From Hordeum vulgare subsp. vulgare (taxonomy: Eukaryota > Streptophyta > Magnoliopsida > Poales > Poaceae), in the NCBI RefSeq assembly GCF_904849725.1, contig NC_058522.1:232909084-232973083 (forward strand): a stretch of 64,000 nt of DNA, read 5' to 3'. The notes below the pieces were generated by a model. It ran no database searches. It was given only the letters and a program-made list of their open reading frames with translations, and was not told where the DNA came from. Shown piece by piece: positions 34,914 through 46,789 of the stretch (positions are counted from its first letter, which is position 1; every line of letters begins with the position of its first letter). Made by a program: the position numbers and the translations under genes.

Positions 34914-37507
34914 TGTCTCAAGATACTACTAAGTTGTGTGACTTATGAGATACTAATAATAATGATTTTATTAGTACACTCATATAGCACCCCCCACTAG
35001 TGCGGAGGCTTTTGATATTAATAGTTGATCGTTGAATCTTCTCATGAAATAATAATTTTTGGGAAGTCCTAATGAGGATCCCGCTACTCATCTTAATACC
35101 TTTGTTGAACTTTGTGATATCAAAAGGAAAAGGTCATGGATAATGATACTATGTAATTAAAATTATTTCTTTTTTCACTAGAAGATAGAGCTAAGGCTTG
35201 GTTTTCATCTTTACCATGTAATAGTATTGGAACATGGGATAAGTGTAAATATGCTTTTATTGCCAAGTATTTTCCTCCTGCTAAGATCATCTCCCTTAGA
35301 AATAAAATCATGAATTTTAAACAGCATGATCATGAACATGTTGCACAAGCTTGGGAGAGGATGAAATTAATGATTAGAAATTGCCCTACTAATGGTTAAA
35401 ACTTGTGGAAGATTATCCAAAATTCTATGCTCGACTAAACTTTCTATCTATAAATCTTCTAGATTCTGCCACGGATGGTACCTTCATGGAGGTGTGATAC
35501 GTCTCCGTCATATCAACTTTTCCTAATGCTTTTGCTCTTGTTTTGGACCCTAGTTTGCACAAATTGAATGAAACTAACCCGGACTAGCATTGTTTTCAAC
35601 AAAACTACTATGGTGTTGTTTTTGTGTAGAAATAAAAGTTTTTAAAATTGGACGAATCTTTATGGGAATTTTTGTATTAAATAAAAAAATACTGGAACCA
35701 AGACCTACTAGAGGGTGCAGGCGCTCACTAGGCACCAGGGCGCGCCACCCCCTGGCACGCCTTGGTGTGTAGTGGGTCCCTAGGGGATCCGCTGATCCTA
35801 ATTCCAGCACTGTAAATTCCTATTTCCGGAGAAAAAAAATAAGAGAGGAAGTTTCATCATGTTTCACGATTCAAAGCCATCACCACCTCGTGTTCTTCAT
35901 CGAGAGGCTAGATTTGAAGTCCGTTTGGGGCTGCAGAGAGGGGAATCTTTGGACTTCGTCATCACCAACCCTCCATCATCGCCGATTCCATGATGATTCC
36001 CACCAGTAGTGAGTAAGTCCTTCATTGTCTCGATGGTCGGTGAGGAGTTGGATCATATTCATCATGTAGTCGAGTTAGTTTTGTTAGGGTTTGATCCCTA
36101 GTATCCACCATGTTGAGAGATTTATGTTGCTATAACTTTGCCATGCTTAATGCTTGTCACTAGAGCCCGAGTGCCATGATTTAAGATCTGAACCGTTTGT
36201 GTTTTCACCATTATATCTATGTCCTTGATATGATCTTGCAAGTTATATGCACCTACTACATGTTAGGATCCGCATACCCAAAGTGAGAATAATTAGGATT
36301 CTTTTTGGTGATTAATGTAGTATGAGGAGTTCATGTATTCACTATGTGTTAATGCTTTGTTCCAGTTCTTTATTAAAAGGAGGCTTAAATATACCTTAGT
36401 TTCCTTATGGACCCCGCTACCACGGGAGGGTAGGACAAAAGATGGCATGCAAGTTATTTTCCATAAGCATGCATGACTATTTACGGAATACATGCCTACA
36501 GTATATCGATGAATGAGAGCTAGTTTTGTGTCTCCCTAGGTTATGATTGATACATGATGAATACTATCCAACAATAACACTGATCCAATGCCTACGACTT
36601 CTCCACATATTGTTGTTGCTAAGTTACTATTGTTGCTATTGTTGTTACAACCGCTGCAAAACTATTGTCACCATTACCGTACTATTGCTACTATAACCAC
36701 TACTATCAAAACTATTATATTACAGTGATATTGATCACTGTTCTGCATATACTAAATATCCAAGTGTTGTTGAATTGACCACTTAGCTGCTAATACCTGG
36801 AAACATTACTTGGCTCCCCTTGTGTCGAATCTATAAATTTGGGTTGAATACTCTACCCTCGAAACTTGTGATCCCATATGCTTGTGGGTTATCAAGGTGA
36901 CCTTAAGAGAGGCCACCAAACTTCTGGACAACATCGTGGCCAACTACTCTCAATGGCATACCGAAAGAACTCCAACTGCTAAGAAGCTAAATTCTATTGA
37001 GGAAATTGCTACTTTGAGTGAAAAAGTGGATGCTCTTATGAATTTGGTTTCTATTAAAATATTCACATGTTGATCCTAATGGCATGCCCTTGTCTACTTT
37101 CATTGAGAAAAATGTTAATGCCATTGATGTGAATTTTATCTCACAAAATAGTTTCAACCACAACGCCTATAGGGGTAATTTCAATGCTAGGCCATATCCC
37201 GGTAATACCACCATGGTTACGGAAATTCTTATGGAAATCCTTCTACCAATAATAATAATTTATCCTCTGATCTTGAAAACAGCATTAAAGAATTCATTAA
37301 TTCTCAAAAGGTTTTCAATATTGTGGTAGAGGAAAAGTTGCATACGATCGATACTTCGACTAAAAACATGGATAGAATTGCTCTTGATGTAGAAACTCTT
37401 AAAAGTAAAGCTTTTCCACCCAAGCATGATTTTAATTGGACTATTAAATCCATCCAAATATCTATGAATGAAATCAACAAGAGGACCGCTAAGATGAAAG
37501 CTAAGTG
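34914..37507 (+). pseudogene. Degenerate gag of P2, split by a solo LTR
   Basis: Gag-like text appears in pieces: NTFVELCDI (about 35100), SLEDRAKAWFSSLPCNSIGT (35180-35235), FIAKYFPPAKIISLRNKIMN and QAWERMKLMIRNCPTNG (35250-35395). After the solo LTR it continues as TLREATKLLDNIVANYSQWH (36897 on) and SIEEIATLSEKVDALMNLVS. The AKAWF...TW.....F...F pattern is the retrotransposon Gag domain. Several stops and shifts (for example near 35396 and 35415) break it. Removing the insertion and one AGGTG copy makes the frame read through (ATDGTFMEVTLREATK). Confidence 0.85.
35495..36894 (+). mobile_element. Solo Gypsy LTR (Sabrina-type) in the P2 gag
   Basis: A 1400-bp LTR starts TGATACGTCTCCGTC and ends GTGGGTTATCA, flanked by a perfect target duplication AGGTG (35490-35494 and 36895-36899). 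There is no internal region, so it arose by recombination between the two LTRs of a full element. Near its end a run of degenerate CTATTGTTGTTAC-type triplets lies at 36610-36720. No gene inside. Confidence 0.93.
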
Positions 37508-37679
37508 AAATTGGCACTTCTCCTATTGGATACTTATTTACTTCTCTAAATATAAATGATAAGGGGACTCGAGATGAGTCAAATTTATCTAGAGAGTGTC
37601 CTCTTTGCTTGGAGGGTGATGATTCTAATGTGAAAACTGAAAAACTGGGTTTTGAGAGGTCAAAACTAGAACTACTGAT

Positions 37680-38250
37680 GTGCCCACTAGCTTGGATTAC
37701 AAGGACTTCAGTTATGAAATTATCTATTCATTAGAATTTATTTCCTTGTTACAAACCATTATTATCTCACCCAATGCTTATGAACAAAACAAGGCTTTCA
37801 CTAATCATATAATGGAGGCGATGATAAAAGCTTATGATGAGAAACTTGAACTTGAAGTTTCTATCCCCAGAAAATTGCATGATGAGTGGGAACCTAATAT
37901 AAAAATAAAGAAAAATAAATATGGATGCATTGCTTTGTGCAAGTGTTTCAACAATACCTAAATCAATTTGTGATGTGCTTGGTCTCACAAATATTCAAGA
38001 GTATTCCCTAAACTTGCATCTTGGAGATTCTACCATTAATAAACCCTTAGGTGGAATTAATCATGTTCTCATTATTGCAAATAATGATTATGTGCCTCCA
38101 TGTTTCATTGTGCTTGATATTGATTGCAATCCTACTTATCCAATAATACTTGGAAGACCTTTTCTACAAACTATAGGTGCAATTATTGATATGAAAGACG
38201 GAAACATAAGGTTACAATTTTCATTAAAGTTAGATGGAACACTTCCCTAG
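37680..38250 (+). pseudogene. Aspartic protease-like region of P2
   Basis: The frame at 37921-38250 reads CASVSTIPKSICDVLGL, then LHLGDSTINKPLGGINHVLI, FIVLDIDCNPTYPIILGRPF and IIDMKDGNIRLQF. This is the retropepsin-like fold common to plant Gypsy Gag-PR proteins. The catalytic DTG/DSG is not visible: the position before ASVS is CA rather than DSGA or DTGA, probably decayed. Upstream, 37680-37920 holds a related but shifted frame (YEQNKAFTNHIMEAMIKAYD). Confidence 0.78.
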
Positions 38251-38364
38251 AAATAGAATCAAACCACTTTATGAATCCATCATGAGGGTTACTTATGGGT
38301 TGAGTGTCGAAGATGACAACACTCTATCATATGCATTATGCCTAGCTAGGGGCATAAAACAATA

Positions 38365-38388
38365 GCGCTTGTTGGGAGCCAACCCAAT
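38365..38388 (+). other. Conserved post-gag stem-loop, copy in P2
   Basis: GTTGGGAGCCAACCC folds as GTTGG/CCAAC with a GAG loop. The one change from the P1 copy (G to C) lengthens this stem rather than breaking it. Confidence 0.7.
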
Positions 38389-39002
38389 AGTTATGTTAAT
38401 TTTTACTTTTTGCTTTATGTATTGGTGTGATCAAATGATTATTGTCTTTGTAATGATTGCATTTTTATGTTTAAATTAGTGTTTGTGCCAAGTAAAGCAA
38501 TTGGGATGACTTGTATGATAAGTAGAATTGACACGGTGCAAAAACAAAAAATTTGACTGTAATGTCTTTCTATGCTGAATATTTACACGGTATTTCCGTA
38601 CAAATTTCTTAGTTTGTCCTAATTTTCCCGAATTTTTGGAGTTACATAAGTATAGATTCTTTACATATTATTACAAATTGTTCTATTTTAGACATGTTCT
38701 GTTTTTGCTTGCATAGTTTGGTTGTTTTGAAGATGCCATGGATTGTATTGGGGGGTATAAGCCATGGATAAGCTAGAATACAGTACCTATTATTAAATAA
38801 TGAAATAATAATAAATTTGTAACATTACATAAGTATTTGATATGTTGTTTATACTAATGGATCTCACGAAGCTTTGTTGAAGTTTTCAAGTTTTGGGTGT
38901 TATCACAATGGACAAAGGAATAAGGAGCGGCAAGATCCAAAGATTGGAGATGCCCAACACACTCCAAGGTAATATTCTAGGAAGACTCAAGCGTCTAACC
39001 AA

Positions 39003-39026
39003 GGGGATGCCCCGAAGGGCATCCCC
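39003..39026 (+). other. Perfect 10-bp hairpin with CGAA loop
   Basis: GGGGATGCCC, CGAA and GGGCATCCCC form a fully paired stem-loop in the P2 3' region. Its left arm equals the core of the element's own polypurine tract. Confidence 0.85.
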
Positions 39027-40684
39027 TGTTTTGTGTCAATCCATCGGTATGTCACTTGGAGCTACATTTTTATTCGTCAAATGATATGAGTTTTGCTTGG
39101 AGTGTCGTTTTCTTTTGTTTGCTTATATTTTTAGTTTTCTACAATCATAATTAGTTGTACATACCAACTTGAGAGATAAACACATTCATCGTGATTTGTT
39201 AGAATACTCTATGTGCTTCACTCATATCTTTTGAGCTTAGCAGTTCCTCAAGTACTTCACTTATATCTTTTTTAGCACGATAGCGTATCGATTTTATATA
39301 AATATTTGCACTCTTGTTCTTCACTTATATTTGTTTGAGAGTTAATGAATAGTAATATTAATTTTCATGGGTCATATAGCCAGTTCAAAAATAATAAGTA
39401 TTTAGTAAACGATAATCAAAACCATCATGTAGCACACAGAGAAATTGTGGATTAATGATATTGATGTGGTAATATGTAAAAGGTGTGAGTGCATCATTGT
39501 TGATTTGTAGAGTTGTTAGTATTAAGAGGTGTTAGTATTAAGAGGTGTTAGTATTAAGAGGTGTTAACTCCTTGTTTGTCTCAATATTAAAAAGCCATGG
39601 TAGGGAAGTGTGAGCATTTCTATTCCTCGTTAAAATTCTGGTGTTGTTTCGGGTCAGAGGCACGCGAGGGTTAACTCCTGCCAAACCCCTCCCTCGCCAC
39701 ATGCGAGTAGTACTTTCATTTGTGATAAAACTAATAAAAATTTGCAATAAGTATATGAGTTCTTCATGACTAATGTGAAACCATGGGCATACACAATCTC
39801 ACCTCCTCATATTTTGCTAGCCTCTTTGGTAGTGTGCATTGCCCGTTCTCACCTCGAGGATCGATGCAAACTTCGCCGATGCATCCAAACCCCATGGCAT
39901 GCTACGCTCTGTCACACATAATCCTTCCTGTATCTTCCTCCAAATAGCCATTCCGAGATATATTGCCATGCAAATTCCACTATTACATCATATGACTAGT
40001 TGTTTCATCAGCATATTGCTTTGCATGATCATACAGAGTTGACATAGTATTTGTGGCAAATTCACCATTCATTATATAGCTGATGCATGTCATGCTAGAT
40101 CACTGCACATCCTAGTACAGTACCAAAGGCATTCATATTGACTCATATTGCCCCATAGTTCCTCATATCGAGTTCTCGTTGAGTTGTAAGTTAATAAAAC
40201 TGCAATGATCATCATTGTTAGAGCATTGTCCTAGTGAGGAAATAGAAATGGGGGAGCCCAATTGAGCCCACCATAATTAAAAAAATGAAAATAAATATTG
40301 AAAAATGAATGAGAGAAAAAGAGAGAAGGTACTTTGCTACTATCCTTTATCACACTTGCGCCTCAAAGTGGCACCTTGTTCCTCATATAGAGAGTCTCAT
40401 GTTATGTTATTTTCATATGCTAGTGGGAATAACTTTTCCATTATTATAAACCTGGCTTGTATATTCCATTGACGGGATTCCTCAAATGCCTGAGGTCTTC
40501 ATGATCAAGCAAGTTGGATGCACACCCCACTTAGCTTTAGTTGAGCTTTCATACACTTATATCTCTAGTGCATCATTTGCATGGCAATCCGTAGTCCTTG
40601 CATTGACATCTACCGATGGGCATCTCCATAGCCCATTGGTATGTCTAGTTGATGCGATACTATCTTCTCCACTTTTTACCCCTT

Positions 40685-42281
40685 TGATACTTGCTTGGTG
40701 TTGCTGATGCATCGGTTTTCACCTCCAAGTATAAAGGGCGATGTAGCACAGCGATAGCAAGACTTCCCTCAGTTTGGAACCAAGATATCGAACTAGTAGG
40801 AATATCCACAAGACTATGTAAGCATTACCTGCACACAAATAACAAATCCTCGCAACTCAACGTGTGTAGGGTTGTCAATCCCTCGTGGGTAAGATAGAAA
40901 GGTAAATAGATAGATTGATAAATGCAAATAAAGTAACGACAAATAAAATGCAGCAAGGTATTTTTGGGTTTTTTGATAATATAGATCTAAAAATAAAAGA
41001 GAAAATAACTTGGAAACGCAACTAGCAAAATAGATCTTGCAACTAGATGATGAGAAATAGACCCGGGGGGCTTTGGTTTCACTAGTGGCTTCTCTTGAGA
41101 AAATAGCATACGGTGGGTAAACAAATTACTGTTGGGCAATTGATAGAAGAGGGGCTAATTATGAAGATATCCAAGACAGTGATCATGTATATAGGCATCA
41201 TGTGCAAGACAAGTAGACCGACTCCTGCATGCATCTACTACTATTACTCCATGTATCGACCGCTATCTAGCATGCATCTAGTGTATTAAGTTCATGGAGA
41301 AATGGAGAAATCCTTTAAGAACAATGACATGATGTAGACATGATCTATTCATGTAGGAATAGACCCCCATCATTTTATCCTTAATAGCAACAATACATGT
41401 GTGTCATGTCTCCTTCTGTCACTGAGATTGAGCACCGCAGTATCGAGCCCATCACAAAGCACATCTTCCCATTGCAAGATAAAAAGATCAAGTTGGCCAA
41501 ACAAAACCCAAATATCGGAGAAGAAATACGAGGCTATAATTACCAAGTATGGATATAATTTCATAGATCTGATCATAAACTCATAGTTCATCGGATCCCA
41601 ACAAACACACCACAAAATAAAGAGTTATATGAAATAGATCTCCAAGAGACTATTTTATTGAGAAGCAAAATGAGAGATAAAGCCATCCATCTACTGCCTA
41701 CGAACCCGTAGGTTTGATATGAACTCCAAATATCGGAGGAGCACCAATGAGGATGATGAACCCATCCGTGATCGTGTTCCCCTCCGACAGGGTTCCGGAA
41801 AGGGCTCTAAATTGGATCTCGTGGCTTCTGGAACTTGCGACGGGTGAAAAAAAATCCGTCGACTCCTCTAGGGTTTCTAGAATATGTGGGTATTTATGGA
41901 GTCAAGAGGCGGTGGAGGTGGTGCATGATGCCCCCACTACCCACGAGGGCACGTCGGGGGCCCAGGGAGCACCAGGGGCCCAGGGAGTGCCAGGGGCCTA
42001 GTGGGCCACCTGGCCTCCCTTGGTGAGCTTCGAGGTTCTCATGTTTCCTTCTGGTCCAAAAAATCTCAAAAAAGTTTCATGGCATTTGGACTTTATCTCA
42101 TATTGATTTTCCGTGAAGGAAAAACAAGCAAAAATCAACAACTGGCACTAGGCATAATGTCAATTGGTTAGTCCCATGAAATGATATAAAGTTGCTATAA
42201 AAGGATTGTAAAACATCCAAGAATGATAATATAATACCATGGAAAAATAAAAAAAATTATAGATACTTTGGAGACGTGTCA
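40685..42281 (-). repeat. Inverted Gypsy LTR (3' LTR of element M2)
   Basis: On the minus strand the LTR starts TGACACGTCTCC at 42281 and ends AAGCAAGTATCA at 40685 (1597 bp). Next to 42281 the minus strand carries a polypurine tract (AAGCTTGGGGATG), so this is a 3' LTR. It is related to, but distinct from, the P1/P2 LTRs. No gene inside; the collagen-like Gly/Pro/Ala ORF at 41840-42026 is a product of GGGGCCCAGGGAG repeats. Confidence 0.88.
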
Positions 42282-42745
42282 ACATCCCCAAGCTTAATTC
42301 CTGCTCGTCTTGAGTAGGTAAACGATAAAAACGGAATTTTTGATGTGGAATGTTGTCTAACATGTTCATCATATTCTTTTCGTTATAGCATAGACATATG
42401 GACTTGTAGATGATTCAAAGCAATAGTCTATAATTTGACATGAAAACTTTAATACTCACACATATCAACAAGAAACCTAGTCTTTCAAAATATCAACGTT
42501 AATGAACGCTAGCCATAGCCCATCATGCTCCATCATTGATCCGTTCCTGCAACACACCCAAATATTAGCTACATCCAATGCTCGAGTATGATAACAGTGT
42601 TCCGTAGTTGGTGCTTTATAAGATAAGATGGAGACTAAGTTAAAAATAGAAATTGCATAAAGTAAAGAGACGGGCCCTTCGCAGAGGAAAGCACAGATTC
42701 ATAGCGGTGCCACAGCTTAAAGCGAAAACAATTGAAGATAAAATA
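42282..42745 (-). mobile_element. 3' internal stub of element M2
   Basis: It begins with the polypurine tract and the CTACTCAAGACGAGCAGGAA block shared with M1 and P1 (minus strand). After about 460 bases it ends abruptly at a junction with a plus-strand LTR tail. No coding sequence. Confidence 0.72.
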
Positions 42746-43088
42746 TTTTGGGTGCCCCAGGTCTATTCAGTTATATATCCGTAAAAGTTCTCCTTACCTT
42801 GTTGTTCTTATTTTTATTTTATTTTATTTTGAAATTTATAATTCTCTACAATTATCTACACACCTCATTTGCTTGCAAATAATGAGATCAAGGGGATTGA
42901 CAGCTCTCTTGCCCGCGTTGGGTGAAGTTGTTTGCTCTTTTGTGTGCAACCGCTGAAGAGGGCTGAGGGTTTATATTTATATTGGTTTGATAAACATTGG
43001 TTTCTTAAGTGAGGGAAATAATTACCCGTATTGTGTTGTAATTACCTGTTCCTCTTCATGGAAAACCCAACACAAATCACAAGTATCA
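42746..43088 (+). repeat. Tail of a P1/P2-family LTR
   Basis: It matches the last 335 bases of the P2 5' LTR (34378-34712) and ends CACAAGTATCA at 43088. It could be what is left of the 3' LTR of P2, or the displaced end of the P1 LTR. The sequence after 43088 is unrelated. Confidence 0.8.
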
Positions 43089-43239
43089 CTCTCAAGCTGT
43101 TGTCTCCCACGTCAAGTCCCGCCTCTATGGCCTGCCGCCCGATGAACTCGAGCTCCGCTGCAGTGGTGGCACGGATCATTGACCCTTAGTCTGTGATGCG
43201 CATTTCCACCAAGTTGTCGAACCACGCCTGCACCACCTC

Positions 43240-44290
43240 CTTCACCGGGGCCCGCCAGAGGGATCTACCACATGCGCGTTGCACGCCGACATCATCACGG
43301 CGTCTTTGCGGGAGTTTTTGCAGAGAGGGATGACGGGCGGAGGGAGTATGAACTTGTCATATGTGCGAAAGAGGGTGTGGTGGAGGGAAACCAGGTGCAG
43401 GAAGGTCAGGTCGCTATAGTGCCCGGGGCGTACCCACATGACGTCGGCAAAAGCAACGTACTTCAACGCGTAGTGCTCCTATCTTGGAGAGGGGCGATGT
43501 GCCTCGCGAGCAAATCAGGGCCCACCATCTCTATGATGAGCCCGACAGCCCTCAGCCGGAGAATTCGAGTGATGGTGATCTATACCTTCGTGTCATCTAC
43601 TGCAAGGATGCTCCAAACATCCTTTTGAACGGGTTTCAACTTGCGGACCTTGCTGAAGGACGGGGGCTCCTTTCGTAGATATCACACGAGTCTACCCGAC
43701 ATTCGTTTCACTTACTGTGCAGGTTGCCGGTGGCGTACACCTCTTTTTGAGCGGGGCACGGGATCCACGTGATGCTGCCAGAGGAAGAATCTTTGCCCTC
43801 AATGTGTAGGATGAAGAAATGGCGAAATAGGAAGACGTTGGAGACTATTTCTATGATGTTTTTGCACAAATATGCGGAAACGGACATGGTGGTCACCACG
43901 TTCGGCGTGAAATCCAGCAACCGCAAACCATAGGTCAACATCAGATCTAAGAAGAAAGCAAAGAAGGGGAACCAAACCGCAGTCAAAGTACACCTCAAAG
44001 AACGGATACTTCTCGTCGCCGGACTTGGAGACTCTTGGAATCACCATAGGTGTCGGGTTCACATTAGTTTCCCTCCCATACATCGGGGCGTACCTCCAGA
44101 CAAGATCGCTCGCAATGAGCATGAAAGGAAACAAGAAGGCACACTTGCTCTTCATCATGGCCATGCTTCCTTCGCTTCAGCGATGGCCACCCTCTTGACC
44201 TCCTTCGCCTCGGCATTGGTTGCCTTCTTGGCCTTATTCACCGAACCAGAGGTGGGGCAAGAAGACACGCATTTGGGTGACATGTCAAGC
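43240..44290 (-). pseudogene. Remnant of putative gypsy-type transposon protein (PF04195-like)
   Basis: Read leftward, an ATG at 44284 opens SCPTSGSVNKAKKATNAEAK. Pieces in different frames then give SKSGDEKYPFFEVYFDCGL, LLTYGLRLLDFTPNVVTTM, SVSAYLCKNIIEIVSNVFLF and SITWIPCPAQKEVYATGN. The LxLxDFTPN...L...LC....I......LFRHFF pattern resembles the plant 'putative gypsy type transposon' domain seen in many grass retroelement proteins. A last piece at 43466-43242 reads KYVAFADVMWVRPGHYSDLT. Frames change several times, so it is dead. The family call is by memory of the pattern. Confidence 0.6.
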
Positions 44291-45539
44291 TCGAGGGCGA
44301 GCGACGGAAGAGATGAGGGAAGAGGCCCGGAGGCTCTGCACTTCGAAGAAGAAGGGGCAACATAGCAGAGGGAATGTGACTCGGGTGAGCAGCACGCTTG
44401 CGGAAACCCATGTTTTTACACGGGCGGAAAACGCAAGGGTTTTCTCCCTAAGCCTTGCACGCGCGACTTTTAGGCGCGACACCTCAAAACAACTGCCTCG
44501 CTCTGCCACTCCCACGACCTGCTATAAATGTGCATTGTGGGAAAGCGGTAAAAATTATCATAACTATACAGAATTCTGGCAGCGTGTGCTTGTGCACTGG
44601 TTTTGGGCCTAGCCCAACAAACGTCATGGACGCATGTGTGGCCCAGGCCCATTGTGTATTGTAGGTGTACTAAAATATGGGGGCTTTAGTACCGAGACTT
44701 GTTCACAGGTGGCCGCAACCTCCAGGCTGGCAAGACCCTGCCGACCAACATCAATATTCAAGCAACAACAAGCGAAGACCAGAAACAAGGCCCCAGCAAG
44801 CCACCCTACCGGAAGGAGGAAGACCTAACGGCTATCGCGCCCGACAGGACCCCTCTGCATCTCCACCCGCTCCACCTCACCGAGATGATTTTCAACATCA
44901 GCATGGTGTCGTGCGAACGGGAGGTTAGGTGACCTCGTTAGAGGCCGCTCGCAGCAGTCAGAGCCATACAACAGCTTTTATGACACCCATCCTACGGCGT
45001 GTCAAAGTAAATAAAAGGTGGCTGGGTGAATAACACAGAAGGAGGGGCAATCCTCTCCGGGGAAAGTCACCAGCGTGGCACCTCACGGCACATTTAATGT
45101 GTCTATCTCCGTCTGTCGAAGTTACGTATTTCCCACTATAGCTTATGTTAGTAGTTTTGGCAGCTATCGTGTGGACTATTCTCCAACGAAAAGACTATTT
45201 TAGCCACTATGGTAACCCGTTGGACTAAAAAAGGAGGTCCATGGCTACCTTTAGAAAGGTCGACTCTCAGTTCATTCCACACGCGTAGCTGCTACCCTCG
45301 AGCATCCTTGTGGGGCGAGCACACCTATAGTGTGCAAATCCACATAACCCACCAAAACATAGGACGTAGGATTTTACGCTTCTGAGCAGCCCGAACCTGT
45401 CTAAACCACTGTCCATGGAGCCATCGGTGATGCTCTTTGTGTGCCCATAGTCCCCGCTGAACCATAGCAAAGGGACCTTGGTGGTCCCATAGATCGTCCT
45501 AGGGAAATCACCCCGACACATATGGTGTTATTTTAGTAC
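44291..45539. other. Unassigned 1.2 kb, probably retroelement leader or LTR sequence
   Basis: No supported gene. A conserved-looking GTAGGATTTTACGCTTCTG and CCCGAACCTGTCTAAA at about 45367-45405 resembles motifs in grass LTRs. The 43240-44290 remnant is upstream in the opposite sense. I see no repeats, tRNA or clear ends. Confidence 0.35.
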
Positions 45540-46120
45540 AAACAATAGGGTTGTTTGTGACACCTATAGGAATAGCTCAATAGATTAATCTGAAAGGATC
45601 ACTTTTAGGTGGTTCTACTACCTACAACAATTTCATCTAATGTTCTCCACTACTTATGAACTTTGTAGTGATTCTTCGTCGCACATTGAGGGATGATCTC
45701 ATGACTCTATTATGTTAGCATTGATGAGAGATTGCAATAGTGAAAGTATGAACCCTGGGCCGTATTTCTAAGCATTTATAGAAATTTTGCTTGTTGTTTC
45801 CCACTTTGTACATTGATGTATCTATATTTTCAGATTACAAAAACCTATATCTACTAACCATATTGCACTTGTATCACCATCTCTTCATTGAAATAGTGCA
45901 CCTATACAATTTGTCATTGTATTGCGTGTGTTGGGGAAACAAGAGATTTCTTGTATTTCATTGCAGGGTTCTTTGAGAGAGACCATCTTCATCGTACACC
46001 TCCCACGGACTGATAAACCTTGGGTCATCCACTTGAAGGGAAATTTCTACTGTCCTACAAAACTCTGTGCTAGAAGGCCCAATAGAGTCTACAAGAATAA
46101 CCTTGTGTAGTAGACATCCA
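45540..46120 (+). repeat. 5' LTR (3' part) of non-autonomous element P3
   Basis: The segment runs into GTGTAGTAGACATCC and a PBS-like TGGCACCATTACCGTGG at 46130-46146, a worn tRNA-Asp-type PBS. The last 100 bases recur at 59801-59893 as the 3' LTR remnant. The upstream limit of the LTR is not clear. Confidence 0.72.
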
Positions 46121-46789
46121 ACTCTTTTCTGGCACCATTACCGTGGAGGTGAGTGCTTGAAGGTATATCTTTAGATCTTGCAATTAAATCTTCTAGTTTC
46201 TTCTTTTCCAATAGTTTCGTTCATAAGAAGAAAACAAAACAAAAATGGAATTTAGTTGCCTCAGTTGCTTTTCCTTTATCATGTCTTTCATGAAAATGAT
46301 GGTTTGAAAAATTCTGCTCAATTGTTAGAGGAAGAATTTATAAAAATGCTTGAAGTGAAAACCTTGAATGACAAGCATTATTGCCATGTTGTTAGTGTGA
46401 ATTCTATGAATATCCATGATGCTAATAATATGCAAAGCAACAAGCTTGGGGATGCTATATTTGATGAAGATTATATTTTTAGCCCCCCCCCCAAGTTTTG
46501 ATGAGCAAATTTATTATGATGAAAGCATGCCTCCTATTTATGATGATTATATTGATGAAAGTGGATCTCGAAGAGTGTCAACTCTAGGAAGTAGTGATCC
46601 CACTATTTTGGAGGGTGTTTAGTCTTTTCATAATGATAAAAGTGGATTTGGAGAGGTTATGACGTTATTTAGTGATCAGTCCACTATTTTGGAAGAGGTT
46701 TCAATTGACTATATGAGAACAAAGTTGCTATTTATGGTGTTCTGATGACATGTAAGCTATAAAGAATAATGATAACCATGAAAATTGTC

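Larger units (their letters stand above)
33132..40684 (+). mobile_element. Non-autonomous Gypsy element P2 (Sabrina/WHAM-like group), 3' end lost
   Basis: P2 has a 5' LTR, an Asp-type PBS, a degenerate Gag frame, an aspartic protease-like ORF and then a non-coding 3' region. No RT or integrase is visible between 38250 and 40684. It belongs to the same family as P1, judged by matching LTR and 3' region blocks. It is split by a solo LTR at 35495-36894 and cut at 40684 by an inverted LTR. The remaining internal end and 3' LTR are absent or reduced to the fragment at 42746-43088. Confidence 0.85.
38251..40684 (+). mobile_element. Non-coding 3' internal region of P2
   Basis: It parallels 29785-32200 of P1 block by block. 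It includes the stem-loop at 38365-38388, a strong GGGGATGCCC/GGGCATCCCC hairpin at 39003-39026, the GAGCATTGTCC block (40221) and CATCTCCATAGCCC (40621). A 20-bp unit with GAGGTGTTAGTATTAA is tandemly repeated at 39525-39570. The region stops at 40684 within the sequence that in P1 continues TGATATCTACC. Confidence 0.82.

Noticed and set aside
41747..42026. Collagen-like Gly-Ala-Gln-Gly ORF
   Set aside because: Produced by GGGGCCCAGGGAG repeats inside an LTR.
43272..43628. Plus-strand 118-codon ORF as a possible host gene
   Set aside because: The minus strand of the same stretch carries PF04195-like pieces; the plus ORF has no recognisable domain or gene structure.
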